Below, one piece after another: positions 10,509 to 19,609 of a stretch of DNA of 64,000 nt. Position 1 is the first letter of the stretch; each line of letters begins with the position of its first letter. Origin of the DNA: Halomonas sp. LR3S48 (GTDB lineage Bacteria; Pseudomonadota; Gammaproteobacteria; Pseudomonadales; Halomonadaceae); assembly GCF_025725665.1 (NCBI RefSeq), contig NZ_CP107009.1, forward strand, positions 1,426,001-1,490,000, given 5' to 3'. A model generated the notes under the pieces. The model saw only the letters and a list, made by a program, of their open reading frames with translations. It had not been told where the DNA came from and made no database searches. Made by a program: the position numbers and the translations under genes.

Positions 10509-10961
10509 ATGAAGCCCTTTTCCATACTGATGATTCGCCTGCTGGGTCTCTATCTCTTCCTGAAGACTCTGTTCTCGGTGCTGCCGGCGCTGTTCATCCC
10601 GGATGTCGGTGAGTTCTGGACCGGAGAAATGCTGCCGGTGCTGATCGTCACGGTGATGGTGCCGATGCTGGGCGGGGTGCTGCTATGGTGCTTCGCGGGT
10701 AGGCTGGCGGACAGGTTGCATGGCGATTCGGATTTGGCCGTCGCTGTTACGGATGAGGATCTGGTGCGTGCCGGCACCTTCCTGATCGGCGTCTATCTGG
10801 TGGTACGACATGTTGGCATGCTGGTGGGGGGTTACATTGCCACCGGCAGCATCGCCTTTGAGGCGTTGGTTGTGGTGGTCGCCGGCCTTTGCATGATGCT
10901 GGGCGGCGGTGCTCTCGTGACGCTCTACCGTAAGATCAAGTACCTGGGGGCGGATCGGTAG
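10509..10961 (+). CDS. Small four-helix membrane protein, unknown function
   Basis: A 150-aa inner-membrane protein with four predicted helices (about 5-28, 38-60, 85-108 and 115-140) and no recognised domain. The frame can be extended to 10476, but ATG 10509 has GAGGT eight bases upstream and fits better. It begins 13 bases after the preceding hypothetical gene and is the last intact gene of the hsd block. A toxin-antitoxin relic follows immediately on the other strand. Confidence 0.75.
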   Translation: MKPFSILMIRLLGLYLFLKTLFSVLPALFIPDVGEFWTGEMLPVLIVTVMVPMLGGVLLWCFAGRLADRLHGDSDLAVAVTDEDLVRAGTFLIGVYLVVRHVGMLVGGYIATGSIAFEALVVVVAGLCMMLGGGALVTLYRKIKYLGADR

Positions 10962-10967
10962 CGACCT

Positions 10968-11112
10968 TCAGTAGTGATACCGCAGCTGCGCGACCAGTTG
11001 TGCATACCTCCTGGCCCAGGTCATCTTCCAGTTGGGCGATGGACTCGTGCAGGCGGCGGGCGTTCTTCGGCGAACGCAGCAGGTAAGCGGTTTCCTGAAG
11101 GCGCAATGCCAC
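10968..11112 (-). pseudogene. Relic of a yefM-yoeB toxin-antitoxin operon
   Basis: Reading the minus strand from 11112, one frame encodes LQETAYLLRSPKNARRL followed by HESIAQLEDDLGQE, the characteristic C-terminal half of a YefM/Phd antitoxin. Shortly after, in another frame, comes LVAQLRYHY and a stop at 10968-10970, the characteristic last residues of a YoeB toxin (which end in RYHY). The antitoxin N-terminus and nearly all of the toxin are missing, so an internal deletion has joined the tails of both genes. It cannot make a functional module. Known: YefM-YoeB is an mRNA interferase addiction pair. Inferred: this is a scar of an earlier mobile or stability element beside the hsd block. Confidence 0.8.
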
Positions 11113-11143
11113 TGTGCCAGCCGGCCAGTTCAGACCTTTCCTG

Positions 11144-12022
11144 TCATGGCGGCGTGCCGATCAGGCGTTCCAGCTCCCGGTTGAACTCCGCAGGCTTGGC
11201 CATGTGCAGGAAATGGTCGGTGCCTTCCATGATCACGGCGTCGAATTCGGGCAGCAACTTCCGGTTGGCTTCGATGTCGGTCGGCCACAGGTCGGCATTG
11301 ATGGCGACTACCGGCACGGTCAGTTCTTGGAAGTGCTGCGCCGCTTCCCCATCGATGTGGCGTGTTCCCATGTCCTGGAATGCACTGAGGGCGACGTCTG
11401 GTACAGCGGCTGCCATGTCCCGTATGACCCAATCGCGTAGCGTCGCATCGGTCTCTTCGACGAACATCGTAGCCGTGAAATGGTGCGCGGCATCGGTAAA
11501 ATTTTCCTGCATTGGTGCCAGCATTTGCTCGAGATCGGACTGGGTCATTTGCGGTGCGACATGGTGGAAGGTATCGACGCCCACGATGCCGATGACGCGC
11601 TCCGGCATCAGGCGTGCCGCTTCCACGGCGACCGACCCACCCATGGAGTGCCCGATGAGGATGGCCTGTTCCACGTCCAGGTCCTCCAGCACCGCCTTCA
11701 CGTCCTCGCCGAAGGCCGGCATGGTGAAGTCTTCGCGCTCCAGGCCGGAATGTCCGTGACCGGCGAGATCGATCGTTACCACCCGATGCTGCTGCGAGAA
11801 GTGCTGCACCTGTCCGCGCCAGTAGCGCCCGTCGCAGCTCCAGCCGTGGATGAACACCAGCGTGGGCTCGCCGCTGCCCTGCACCTCATAGGCAATCGGC
11901 ACACCGTCTGCCGACTCGGTCATGCGCGGCCAGTTCACTTCGGCTGCGAATGCCTGACCCGCCAGCCCCAGCAGCAGTGTCAGGCCCAGGTAACGCATGC
12001 CGTGTAACGCAAAAGCCTGCAT
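11144..12022 (-). CDS. Secreted alpha/beta-fold hydrolase
   Basis: A 292-aa hydrolase with an N-terminal signal peptide (hydrophobic core then AGQAFA before AEVNW), so probably periplasmic. The nucleophile elbow is GHSMGG, an HG oxyanion-type motif (FIHGWSCDG) precedes it, and the C-terminal catalytic histidine is in GTDHFLHM. The frame can extend to a TTG at 12037, but ATG 12022 has AAGGGAGG just upstream and is preferred. The substrate is unknown. It is a single gene facing the hsd block. Confidence 0.88.
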   Translation of the reverse strand: MQAFALHGMRYLGLTLLLGLAGQAFAAEVNWPRMTESADGVPIAYEVQGSGEPTLVFIHGWSCDGRYWRGQVQHFSQQHRVVTIDLAGHGHSGLEREDFTMPAFGEDVKAVLEDLDVEQAILIGHSMGGSVAVEAARLMPERVIGIVGVDTFHHVAPQMTQSDLEQMLAPMQENFTDAAHHFTATMFVEETDATLRDWVIRDMAAAVPDVALSAFQDMGTRHIDGEAAQHFQELTVPVVAINADLWPTDIEANRKLLPEFDAVIMEGTDHFLHMAKPAEFNRELERLIGTPP

Positions 12023-12121
12023 GATGCCTCCCTTCAAAGGCTCCTTGAATCATGCAGCATAGCCGAGGCAGATCGCCTATCGACGTCTCTTCGAGCGGCT
12101 AGACACTCACCAACCTCACGC

Positions 12122-12490
12122 TCAGTAGCGGCTTTCGGGTCTCAATTCCTCCTCGACGGGCCTCACCTCGATGGTGCCAAGTCGCGCTGACGGCCAGCCG
12201 GCAGCAATCTCCAGGGCTTCCTCTTCTGACGCGACCTCGATCAGGAAGAAGCCGCCTAGCTGCTCCTTGGTCTCGGCAAAGGGCCCATCGGTCATGATGA
12301 GTTCGTCATCACGAATTCTCAGAGTGCGAGCCTTGGTGGCGCTCTGCAAGGCGTTGGTCTGGACCAGCTTGCCTCGTCTCTGCAGGTCGGCCACATAGTC
12401 CAGGGTTTCCTGTAGTAGCTCATGCCACTGGGCTTCCGTCATTTCGCTGAATATTCGCTCTTCCTCATAGGCGAGACAGAGGTACTTCAT
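12122..12490 (-). CDS. YCII-related (DGPF-type) protein
   Basis: A 122-aa cytoplasmic protein of the YCII superfamily, a ferredoxin-like fold often found beside ECF sigma factors but without a settled reaction. It begins MKYLCLAYEEE and carries the signature TDGPFAETKEQLGGF followed by a helix rich in Glu and Ala. The frame extends to 12562, but ATG 12490 with GAGGG upstream matches the family start. No sigma factor gene is adjacent here. Confidence 0.88.
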   Translation of the reverse strand: MKYLCLAYEEERIFSEMTEAQWHELLQETLDYVADLQRRGKLVQTNALQSATKARTLRIRDDELIMTDGPFAETKEQLGGFFLIEVASEEEALEIAAGWPSARLGTIEVRPVEEELRPESRY

Positions 12491-12586
12491 GGGGGACCCT
12501 CGCGTTTGGAATGCTTCCTGTAGAATCCTGTAGAAGATGGCGCACGGGATGGGCCGGCGCAATGGGCCGTGAAGGGCGACGAGACG

Positions 12587-15500
12587 TCAAAGGCTGACCA
12601 ACCTCGCCCGACTCGTGCCATTGCCCAACGGCTCCACCTGGATCTGCACCGGAATACGCTCGTGCATCTCCTGCACGTGAGAGATCACGCCGACGCGGCG
12701 GCCGAGTGCCTGCAGGCCGTCGAGCGCTTCCATGGCGAGTGCCAGCGACTGCGGGTCGAGGCTGCCGAAGCCTTCATCGATGAACAGCGACTCGATGGTG
12801 AGTTCGCCCGAGGCCATGGAGGCGAGCCCCAAGGCCAGCGCCAGCGAGACGAGGAAGGTTTCGCCGCCAGAGAGCGAGTGCACCGAGCGGCGCTCGTCGC
12901 CCATGTCGTGGTCCACCACCAGCAGGCCGAGTTCGCTGCCGCCGCGTATCAGCCGGTAGCGCCGGCTGAGGCCGGTGAGGTGGGCGTTGGCGTGCTCCAG
13001 TAGCTGGTCGAGATTGTAGGCCTGGGCGATGCGGCGAAAGACCTTGCCGTCGGCGGAGCCGATCAGCTCGCTGATGCGCCCCCAGCGCACATGCTCGGTG
13101 CGTGCCGCTTCCAGTTCGGCCTGGCCTTCCTGCTGGCGCGTGCGGCGGCGGTCGTCGTCGCGCAGGGCGTGAACGGCCTCGTCGCGTGTCTGCTGGGCTG
13201 TCTCCAGCTTTGGCTCCAGAGCCTGCCGTTCGGCGACGAGGGCCTCACGACGACTGACGATCTCCGCTTCGACCTCTTCGCCCAGTAACGCATCGTCGCT
13301 GTCATCATTGGCCAGCGCCTGCCCGCGGCGGTGCGCGAGCAAGGTTTGGCGCCGTTCGACGAGGCTCGCCTCGGTGCGTTGGCGGGCCTCGTCGGCATCG
13401 GCCAGCTCGCGTTCCTCACGCTCGGCTTCCGCCTCGGGCTGCGCCAGCAGTCGGGCCAGCGTGGCGTCATCCAATTGCGGATGGGCCTGGCGCCAGTCGG
13501 CCAATTCCCGCTCCAGCGCGGCGCCTTCCTGGATGAGCTGCTCGATGCGCTCGGCCTCGTGACTTGCCTGTTGGGTGAGCCGCGCCTGTTCCCGCTCGGC
13601 AGCGTGGCAGCGCTCGATGGCCCGGTCGCGCTGCTGGCGGGCTGACTCCTGGTGTGCTTCCAATGCCTGCTGCCAGGCGTCGACGGAGGCATGTTCGCCG
13701 AGCAGTGCCTGGAGGGCAGCGGTCAGGTCGCTGCGCTGCTGGCGCAAGGGAGGCAGCCGTTCGGCCTGCTTGTTGAACTCCTCTTCGAGCGCGGTCCGCC
13801 TGGCCTCGAGCTGGGCGAGCCCGAGTTCACCCTGGCGCAAGGCTTCCTCCAGCGGGGCCAACTCGGCCTCGGCGCGGGTCAGTGCCTGGAGCGTGCGTTC
13901 GCTCTGCTCGCATTCGACGTCGCTCTCCCGGCGCTGATGGGTCAACCAGGCGTCGCGCTCGGTGGCGTCGATGGCATTGAGTTCGGCGTGCAGCGGGTGT
14001 TCGGCCAGGGCCTGCTGCGCCAGAGCCAGGCGGCTATCGGCCTGGTGCAGCTCCTGGCGGCAGCGTGCCATTGCTGCCATGACGGCACGGTACTCGCCCT
14101 CGAGTTCGTCGCGCTTCCGTTGGGCCTGCTCCCACGCCTGCCGGGCCTCGGCCAACTGCTGCTGCTCCTGCGCCTGTTGGGCGGCCAGCTGGGCCGCTTC
14201 GGGCGTGACGGGCGGCTGGTGGCGGAAGGGGTGTTCGAGCCCGCCGCACACCGGGCAGGGCTCGCCTTGTTTCAGCGCTTCACGCAGCTGCACCACACTC
14301 TCGCTGCGGGCGGCGCGGCTGCGTTCGATGAAGTCGTGCAGGGTGTTGTAGTGGCGTTCCTGCTCGTCGAGCCGCTCCCGGGCGGCCTTGCCCTGAGCGG
14401 TCAACTCGGCCTGACGCTCTGCATCCATGGCCAGGCGTTCGCCGAGCTGGCGTTGGGCCTGTTCGGCGCGCCGGACCTCCTGCCACCGGCTTTCCAGCTC
14501 ACCCAGGGCCAGGCTACGGCGTGCGGCCAGGCCATGGGCCTGCTGGGCCGCCTGGCGCGCAGCGTCGAGCCGTTCGTGGCTGCCCATCAGTTGGCGCAGG
14601 GTGGCTTGCCACTCGTCGCGCTTCCGTTTGTGTTCGAGCTGCCTGGCTTCGGCTTCCTTGCGCTGCTGGGCCAGTCGCTCGGCCTGCTGGGTGCAGTCGC
14701 GGTGCTGCGCCTCGAGTTCGGCCAGCTGCTTTTCCAGGGTGGCAAGCGCCTGGGCATGGTCCCGGGCCTGGCGCAGGGCGGGTTCGGCCTGCCCGCGGGC
14801 CTGGGTGGCGGCGTCCAACTGCTGCGCGGCCTGGTCCCGGGCCTGCTCGGCGGCCTGTTGGGCGGCCTTGGCCTGCTCGAGCGCCTTGAGGGTCTGGCGG
14901 TGGGCCTCCTCCAGCGCGGCGATCTCACTTGGGAGCGCGGTCTGGCGCAACAGCCGGTGGCGCTGGGGAGCAAGCAGGCGGCGGCACTCACGGTCGGCTC
15001 GCGCGTTGGCTAACGCGTGCCAGTGTGTTTCGGCATCTTGCTGCTGCCGCCTGCCCTCGAGGTAGGCCTGGTGCAGCCGCTCGTCGGTGGCGTGCCACTG
15101 CTGGCGTGCCTCCAGGCTTTGGCTTTGCTGGTGCAGACCGGCCAGCGCCTGCTCGGCGTGGCTGGCGGCTTGCTCCAGCTCGGCGCGGGCCTCGGGCTCG
15201 GCCGGGAGGTCATCGGCGAGCCGGGCCTGGAGCGCATCGACGCGTTTCTTTGCCTCGCTGGCACGGCGATAGGCGGCCATGGAGATCTGCGAGTACTCGG
15301 CGGTGCCGGTCAAGCGCTCCAGCAGGTCGCTGCGTTCGTTGTCGTCGGCCTTGAGGAAGGCGGCGAACTCGCTCTGGGCCAGCAGCACGGCGCGGGTGAA
15401 CTGGTCGAAGGTGAGGCCCAGGCGCTCCGGCAGCAGGCGGTCGAACTCGCGCTTCTGGGCGGTGAGCAGGCGCTCGTCGTCCAGGTCGGTGAGCGACTGC

Positions 15501-15889
15501 TCCACGGCCTGCAGGCGTCCACTGGCCTTCTCGCGGGCGCGGCGTACGGCCCAGCGCGCGCGGTAGCGGCGCCCGTCGCGGCCGAGGAAGTCGACCTCGG
15601 CATGACCGCTCGCCGTGCCGCGGCGCAGCAGGGTGCGCGGGTCGGCGGTGCTCACCGTCTCGCCCTCCACGTCGGGCAGCGGGGCATCACGGCCGGGGGC
15701 CTGGCGCAGCCGTGGCGTGTTGCCGTAGAGCGCCAGGCACAGGGCGTCGAGCAAGGTGCTCTTGCCGGCCCCGGTGGGGCCGGTGATGGCGAACAGGCCA
15801 GCATCGCCGAGCGGCGGCGCGCTGAAGTCGAGTTCCAGCGGGCCAGGCAGGGAGGCCAGGTTGGCCAGGCGCAGAGCAAGGATCTTCAT
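12587..15889 (-). CDS. sbcC: Exonuclease SbcCD, ATPase subunit SbcC
   Basis: SMC/Rad50-like ATPase of the SbcCD nuclease, which opens hairpins and cleaves protein-blocked DNA ends. The 1100 aa have Walker A GPTGAGKST near residue 35, two very long Gln/Glu/Arg-rich coiled-coil arms, a zinc hook CPVCGGLEHP near 543, the ABC signature LSGGET near 1000 and a Walker B FIDEGFGSLD. The start overlaps the sbcD stop by four bases (15886-15889), so the two are translationally coupled. The repetitive high-GC coiled-coil coding produces long antisense open frames that are not genes. Confidence 0.97.
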   Translation of the reverse strand: MKILALRLANLASLPGPLELDFSAPPLGDAGLFAITGPTGAGKSTLLDALCLALYGNTPRLRQAPGRDAPLPDVEGETVSTADPRTLLRRGTASGHAEVDFLGRDGRRYRARWAVRRAREKASGRLQAVEQSLTDLDDERLLTAQKREFDRLLPERLGLTFDQFTRAVLLAQSEFAAFLKADDNERSDLLERLTGTAEYSQISMAAYRRASEAKKRVDALQARLADDLPAEPEARAELEQAASHAEQALAGLHQQSQSLEARQQWHATDERLHQAYLEGRRQQQDAETHWHALANARADRECRRLLAPQRHRLLRQTALPSEIAALEEAHRQTLKALEQAKAAQQAAEQARDQAAQQLDAATQARGQAEPALRQARDHAQALATLEKQLAELEAQHRDCTQQAERLAQQRKEAEARQLEHKRKRDEWQATLRQLMGSHERLDAARQAAQQAHGLAARRSLALGELESRWQEVRRAEQAQRQLGERLAMDAERQAELTAQGKAARERLDEQERHYNTLHDFIERSRAARSESVVQLREALKQGEPCPVCGGLEHPFRHQPPVTPEAAQLAAQQAQEQQQLAEARQAWEQAQRKRDELEGEYRAVMAAMARCRQELHQADSRLALAQQALAEHPLHAELNAIDATERDAWLTHQRRESDVECEQSERTLQALTRAEAELAPLEEALRQGELGLAQLEARRTALEEEFNKQAERLPPLRQQRSDLTAALQALLGEHASVDAWQQALEAHQESARQQRDRAIERCHAAEREQARLTQQASHEAERIEQLIQEGAALERELADWRQAHPQLDDATLARLLAQPEAEAEREERELADADEARQRTEASLVERRQTLLAHRRGQALANDDSDDALLGEEVEAEIVSRREALVAERQALEPKLETAQQTRDEAVHALRDDDRRRTRQQEGQAELEAARTEHVRWGRISELIGSADGKVFRRIAQAYNLDQLLEHANAHLTGLSRRYRLIRGGSELGLLVVDHDMGDERRSVHSLSGGETFLVSLALALGLASMASGELTIESLFIDEGFGSLDPQSLALAMEALDGLQALGRRVGVISHVQEMHERIPVQIQVEPLGNGTSRARLVSL

Positions 15890-17163
15890 GCCGTCTCCTC
15901 CCCCTGGGCATCGAGCACGTCCTGCAGCAGCCGGTCGAAGTCGGCCAGCACGTCGGCGTCGGGGGCTTCGCCCCAGCGCGCTTGCCAGGTGCGCTCGAAC
16001 AGCTTGCGTGGCCCCAGCTGTTCCAGGTCGACCCGCTCCGCCGGGTTCTCACCCTCGAGTTGGGGCAGGCGACGCTCCAGGCGCAGCAGGCGCAGCGCCT
16101 TGCCCTCCAGCGCGGCCTCCACCCGGGTGCGCAGGTCGGGCACCGGGGCGGTAAGTTCGACACGAACTTCCAGCCAGGGCCAGCGCTCGCGCGGAAGGGC
16201 AAGGTCGTGGGCCAGCGCCTCGAGTTCGGCCAGCACCGTATCGAGCTCACCAGGGCCGATGCGATGCATGGCCACCGGGCGCGGCACGGGAATCGCCTCC
16301 ACGGCGGAGAGAGTTTCTCCTTCCAGCACCGCTTCCACGACCTGGTGGGGGTAGGCCACTTCGCTGAAATCCAGCGGCAGCGGGCTGCCGCTATAGCGAA
16401 TGCGTGCCTCGCCGACCTGTTGGGCGCGGTGCAGGTGGCCCAGCGCGACGTAGGCGATGTCGGGAGGAAAGAGGCCGGCGGAGATCGACTCCTCGCCGCC
16501 TATCACGATGGGTCGCTCGCTGGCCTCGGAAACGGCAGCACCGTGCAGATGGGCGTGGCTCATGGCCACCAGCGCCTGGCCGGGCTGGCGATGTTTGCGC
16601 GCGGCCTCGATCAACTGCTCGTGAACGCGGGAGATGGCGGCCACATAGTCATTGCGGGGAGCGCTGTTGCCTGGTTCGCCTTCGTCGTCATTGGCGCGGG
16701 CCGGGTCGTGGCCGGTCACTTCGGCGGGGCGCAGGAAGGGCAGCGCCAGGCACCAGGCGCGGGTCTTGCCGGAAGCGTCGGTCAATGGCACCAGCAGACG
16801 CTCGGCATCCAGGCTGCCGTCGTCGAGCCAGCTCACCCGGCCCAGGGCGCGGGTGCGCAGGCGGCGCATCAGCGGGGCAGGCAGTTCGATGCGGTTGCCG
16901 CTATCGTGGTTGCCGGCAATCAGCACGATATCCAGCATCGGCAATCGCTCGTGGGCGCTGACGATGAAGTCGTAAAGCAGTTCCTGGGCGCGCAGCGAGG
17001 GATTGACCACGTCGAAGACGTCACCGGCGACAAGCAACGCATCGGCCTCTCGGGCGACGAGGATGTCGAGCAGCCAGTCGAGGAAGGCGCAATGCTCGGC
17101 ATGGCGCTCCTGGCCGTGGAAGGTCTGGCCCAGGTGCCAGTCGGCGGTGTGGATGAGCTTCAT
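15886..17163 (-). CDS. sbcD: Exonuclease SbcCD, nuclease subunit SbcD
   Basis: Mre11-type metallophosphoesterase partner of SbcC. The 425-aa protein begins MKLIHTADWHLGQTF, carrying the D-x-H metal motif, and continues with GDVFD, GNHDSG and a GHLH-type motif (ALGHLHRAQQ) that complete the dimetal site. The frame extends nine codons to 17190, but ATG 17163 with AAGGGAC upstream matches the family. It is the first gene of the sbcD-sbcC operon and is divergent from nfi. Confidence 0.97.
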   Translation of the reverse strand: MKLIHTADWHLGQTFHGQERHAEHCAFLDWLLDILVAREADALLVAGDVFDVVNPSLRAQELLYDFIVSAHERLPMLDIVLIAGNHDSGNRIELPAPLMRRLRTRALGRVSWLDDGSLDAERLLVPLTDASGKTRAWCLALPFLRPAEVTGHDPARANDDEGEPGNSAPRNDYVAAISRVHEQLIEAARKHRQPGQALVAMSHAHLHGAAVSEASERPIVIGGEESISAGLFPPDIAYVALGHLHRAQQVGEARIRYSGSPLPLDFSEVAYPHQVVEAVLEGETLSAVEAIPVPRPVAMHRIGPGELDTVLAELEALAHDLALPRERWPWLEVRVELTAPVPDLRTRVEAALEGKALRLLRLERRLPQLEGENPAERVDLEQLGPRKLFERTWQARWGEAPDADVLADFDRLLQDVLDAQGEETA

Positions 17164-17244
17164 CGTGTCCCTTGCGGCGGTGGTGACCATCTATCCTGAG
17201 GCGATAGTCTACGCGAGACCCAAGGACGAAACAGGAGGCCAGGA

Positions 17245-17946
17245 ATGCCCGACCCCAACCTGCACGACTGGAATTTGAGCCCCGAGGAGGCCATTGCGCT
17301 GCAAAAACGCATGGCCGGGCACATCGAACGCGAGGATCGCCTGGCGCCGGTGCGCCATATCGCCGGCGTGGACATCGGCTTCGAGCAGGGCGGCGAGATC
17401 ACCCGGGCGGCGGCGGTGGTGCTGGCCTGGCCCGGCGATCCGTTTGTCGGGCTGGAGATAGTGGAACAGGTGGTGCACCGCGAACCGACCCGCATGCCCT
17501 ATATTCCGGGGCTGCTCTCCTTCCGTGAGATACCCGCGGCGTTGGCGGCCTTCGGCCAGCTCACGACGCGCCCCGAGCTGGTGATGGTCGACGGCCAGGG
17601 CATCGCTCATCCGCGCCGGCTGGGGGTAGCCTCGCATCTGGGGCTGTGGCTCGACCTGCCGACCATCGGCGTGGCCAAGTCGCGCTTGTGCGGGGTGTAC
17701 GACGAGGTGCCGGAGGCGCGCGGCGAGTGGACGCCGCTGCGCCATCGCGGCGAGACGATCGGTGCGGTGTTGCGTACCCGGGTCGGCGTCAAGCCGGTGT
17801 TCGTTTCGCTGGGCCATCGCATCAGCCTCGAGACGTCGCTCGACTGGGTGGCGAAGTGTCTTGGCCGCACCAAGCTGCCGGAACCGACTCGGCTGGCCGA
17901 TAGACTTGCCTCGCGCCGTGGGCCCATGCCGCGTCCCTCGGATTGA
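17245..17946 (+). CDS. nfi: Endonuclease V (deoxyinosine repair)
   Basis: Cleaves DNA next to deoxyinosine and other deaminated bases. The 233 aa carry AGVDIGFE with the first catalytic Asp, PYIPGLLSFRE with the conserved Glu, VDGQGIAHPRRLGVASHLG and PTIGVAKSRL, the usual order for this family. It starts 81 bases from the divergent sbcD start, so two repair units share a promoter region. The ATG at 17245 has AGGAGGCC upstream. Confidence 0.95.
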   Translation: MPDPNLHDWNLSPEEAIALQKRMAGHIEREDRLAPVRHIAGVDIGFEQGGEITRAAAVVLAWPGDPFVGLEIVEQVVHREPTRMPYIPGLLSFREIPAALAAFGQLTTRPELVMVDGQGIAHPRRLGVASHLGLWLDLPTIGVAKSRLCGVYDEVPEARGEWTPLRHRGETIGAVLRTRVGVKPVFVSLGHRISLETSLDWVAKCLGRTKLPEPTRLADRLASRRGPMPRPSD

Positions 17947-18007
17947 ACCCCGCTATACGTTCATGGCTCGGGTATACTGCCTGGCCTTTTTGCCGACGAG
18001 GCCCATC

Positions 18008-18571
18008 ATGACCGAGACACTGACGCCCGCCTGCGCTGCCACCCGTGCCTGGGTCGAGGACTTCGTCGTTGCCCACAATGTCTGCCCCTTCGCTCGTCGC
18101 GAAATGCTGAATGACACCATCCGCTTCGTCGAGGTAGGGGCGGAGAAGTGGGAGTCGGCCCTCGAGGCGCTGATCGAGGAATGCCGCCGGCTCGATGCCT
18201 CGCCCGATATCGAGACGACTCTGATGGTGTTGTGCCCGGGCCTCGAGAATTTCGACGACTACCTCGATTTCCTCGACGTAGCCGAGGCGCTGCTGGTCGA
18301 GCAGGGTTACGAGGGGATCTACCAACTGGCCAGCTTCCATCCCGACTATTGCTTTGAAGGCGCCGCAGCCGACGACCCCGCCAACTTCACCAACCGCTCG
18401 CCCTGGCCGATGCTTCACTTGCTGCGCGAGGCGGGGCTGGAGCGGGCACTGGCGCACTATCCCGATCCGGAAGCGATTCCCGAGCGCAACATCGAGGCGA
18501 TGCGCCAGCTCGGCACAGAGCAACTGGCCGATGACCTGGCGAGCCTGCGCGCTTCCGTCGACAAGCGCTAG
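18008..18571 (+). CDS. DUF1415 family protein
   Basis: A 187-aa cytoplasmic protein of the DUF1415 family, with no established function. Features seen are the N-terminal WVEDFVVAHNVCPFAR and the central SFHPDYCF...NRSPWPMLHLLRE, both typical of the family. ATG 18008 is chosen because family members start there; the open frame also runs upstream through nfi. A TATACT at 17973-17978 could be a -10 element, but no good -35 is seen. Its stop overlaps the convergent aldo/keto reductase stop by four bases. Confidence 0.88.
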   Translation: MTETLTPACAATRAWVEDFVVAHNVCPFARREMLNDTIRFVEVGAEKWESALEALIEECRRLDASPDIETTLMVLCPGLENFDDYLDFLDVAEALLVEQGYEGIYQLASFHPDYCFEGAAADDPANFTNRSPWPMLHLLREAGLERALAHYPDPEAIPERNIEAMRQLGTEQLADDLASLRASVDKR

Positions 18572-19458
18572 ACGATGTCGAGCGGTACCTTCTTGCTCGG
18601 TGCGGGAAGCGCCTCATCGAGCCGGGCCAGGACGTCGTCGTCGAGCTCGACCTCGAGTGCGCCGGCATTCTGCTCGACGTGCTCCAGTCGTACCGCCTTG
18701 GGAATGGCGATGGCATCGCGGTGGCCATTGTATGGTCGAGTCGCCCAGGCCAGCATCAACTGGGCGGGCGTGATACCGAGTCCATTGGCCAGTTCACGCA
18801 CCACGGGATGGCCGAACAGGTCCTGGCGCAGCTTGCCGGCCTGGGCCAGCGGACAGTAGGCCATCAGCGGCATGCCGAGGCGCTGCATCAGCGGGCGCAG
18901 AGAGTGCTCGATGCCCCGTGAGCCGAGGTGGTAGAGCACCTGGTTCACGGCACAGGCGTCGCCGCCGGGCAGTGCCGCCAGTGCCTCGAGCTCATCGACA
19001 TCGAAATTGGAAACGCCGTAGCGGCGAATCTTGCCCTGTTCCCGCAGCCGCTCGAAGGCCTCCAGGGTTTCCTCCAGCGGAACGTTGCCCGGCCAATGAA
19101 GCAGGTAGAGATCGAGGTGGTCAGTACCGAGGCGCTCGAGGCTGCGCTCGCAGGCGGCAATGGCGCTCTCGCGCCCCGCGTTCCAAGGGTAGACCTTGGA
19201 CACCAGGAAGGCCTGGTCGCGACGGCCGGCCAGTGCCTCGCCAACCACTTCCTCGGCGCCGCCATCGGCATACATCTCGGCGGTATCGATCAGCGTCAGA
19301 CCCAACTCCAGGCCGTGCTGCAGGGCACGTACCTCGTCGTGGCGGGGTGCGAGCCCCTCGCCCATGTACCAGGTACCCTGGCCGATGGCCGGCAGCGCTT
19401 GCGAGGACTCGTGAGCGGTGGCGGGCAGTACTACCTGAAGAGACGAGACGTCGACCAT
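18568..19458 (-). CDS. Aldo/keto reductase
   Basis: NADPH-dependent aldehyde/ketone reductase with a TIM-barrel fold, 296 aa. The catalytic tetrad is visible: Asp in LIDTAEMY, Tyr in the same motif, Lys in VSKVYPWN and His in LLLHWPG-like YLLHWPG. A C-terminal cofactor region (AIPKAVRLEHVEQN) is present. The frame continues upstream to 19665, but ATG 19458 fits the family N-terminus. It is divergent from osmC across an AT-rich region of about 150 bases. Confidence 0.92.
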   Translation of the reverse strand: MVDVSSLQVVLPATAHESSQALPAIGQGTWYMGEGLAPRHDEVRALQHGLELGLTLIDTAEMYADGGAEEVVGEALAGRRDQAFLVSKVYPWNAGRESAIAACERSLERLGTDHLDLYLLHWPGNVPLEETLEAFERLREQGKIRRYGVSNFDVDELEALAALPGGDACAVNQVLYHLGSRGIEHSLRPLMQRLGMPLMAYCPLAQAGKLRQDLFGHPVVRELANGLGITPAQLMLAWATRPYNGHRDAIAIPKAVRLEHVEQNAGALEVELDDDVLARLDEALPAPSKKVPLDIV

Positions 19459-19609
19459 AAATGAAGGCCTTTTGTGGAAAACATTTTCATTAATATTGAC
19501 CAAAGGGATGGCGAAGACAAGTCGATGCGCTATGGTGAGGAGTGGCAGCGTCCATTGGCGTTGCTCCCAATTCTTTGGCCAGTTCTCATATCTCAAGGAG
19601 TCGACCCAC

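Noticed and set aside
13652..17199. Several long plus-strand open frames opposite sbcC and sbcD
   Set aside because: They are antisense shadows of GC-rich coiled-coil coding; none has a domain, while the minus strand encodes complete SbcC and SbcD.
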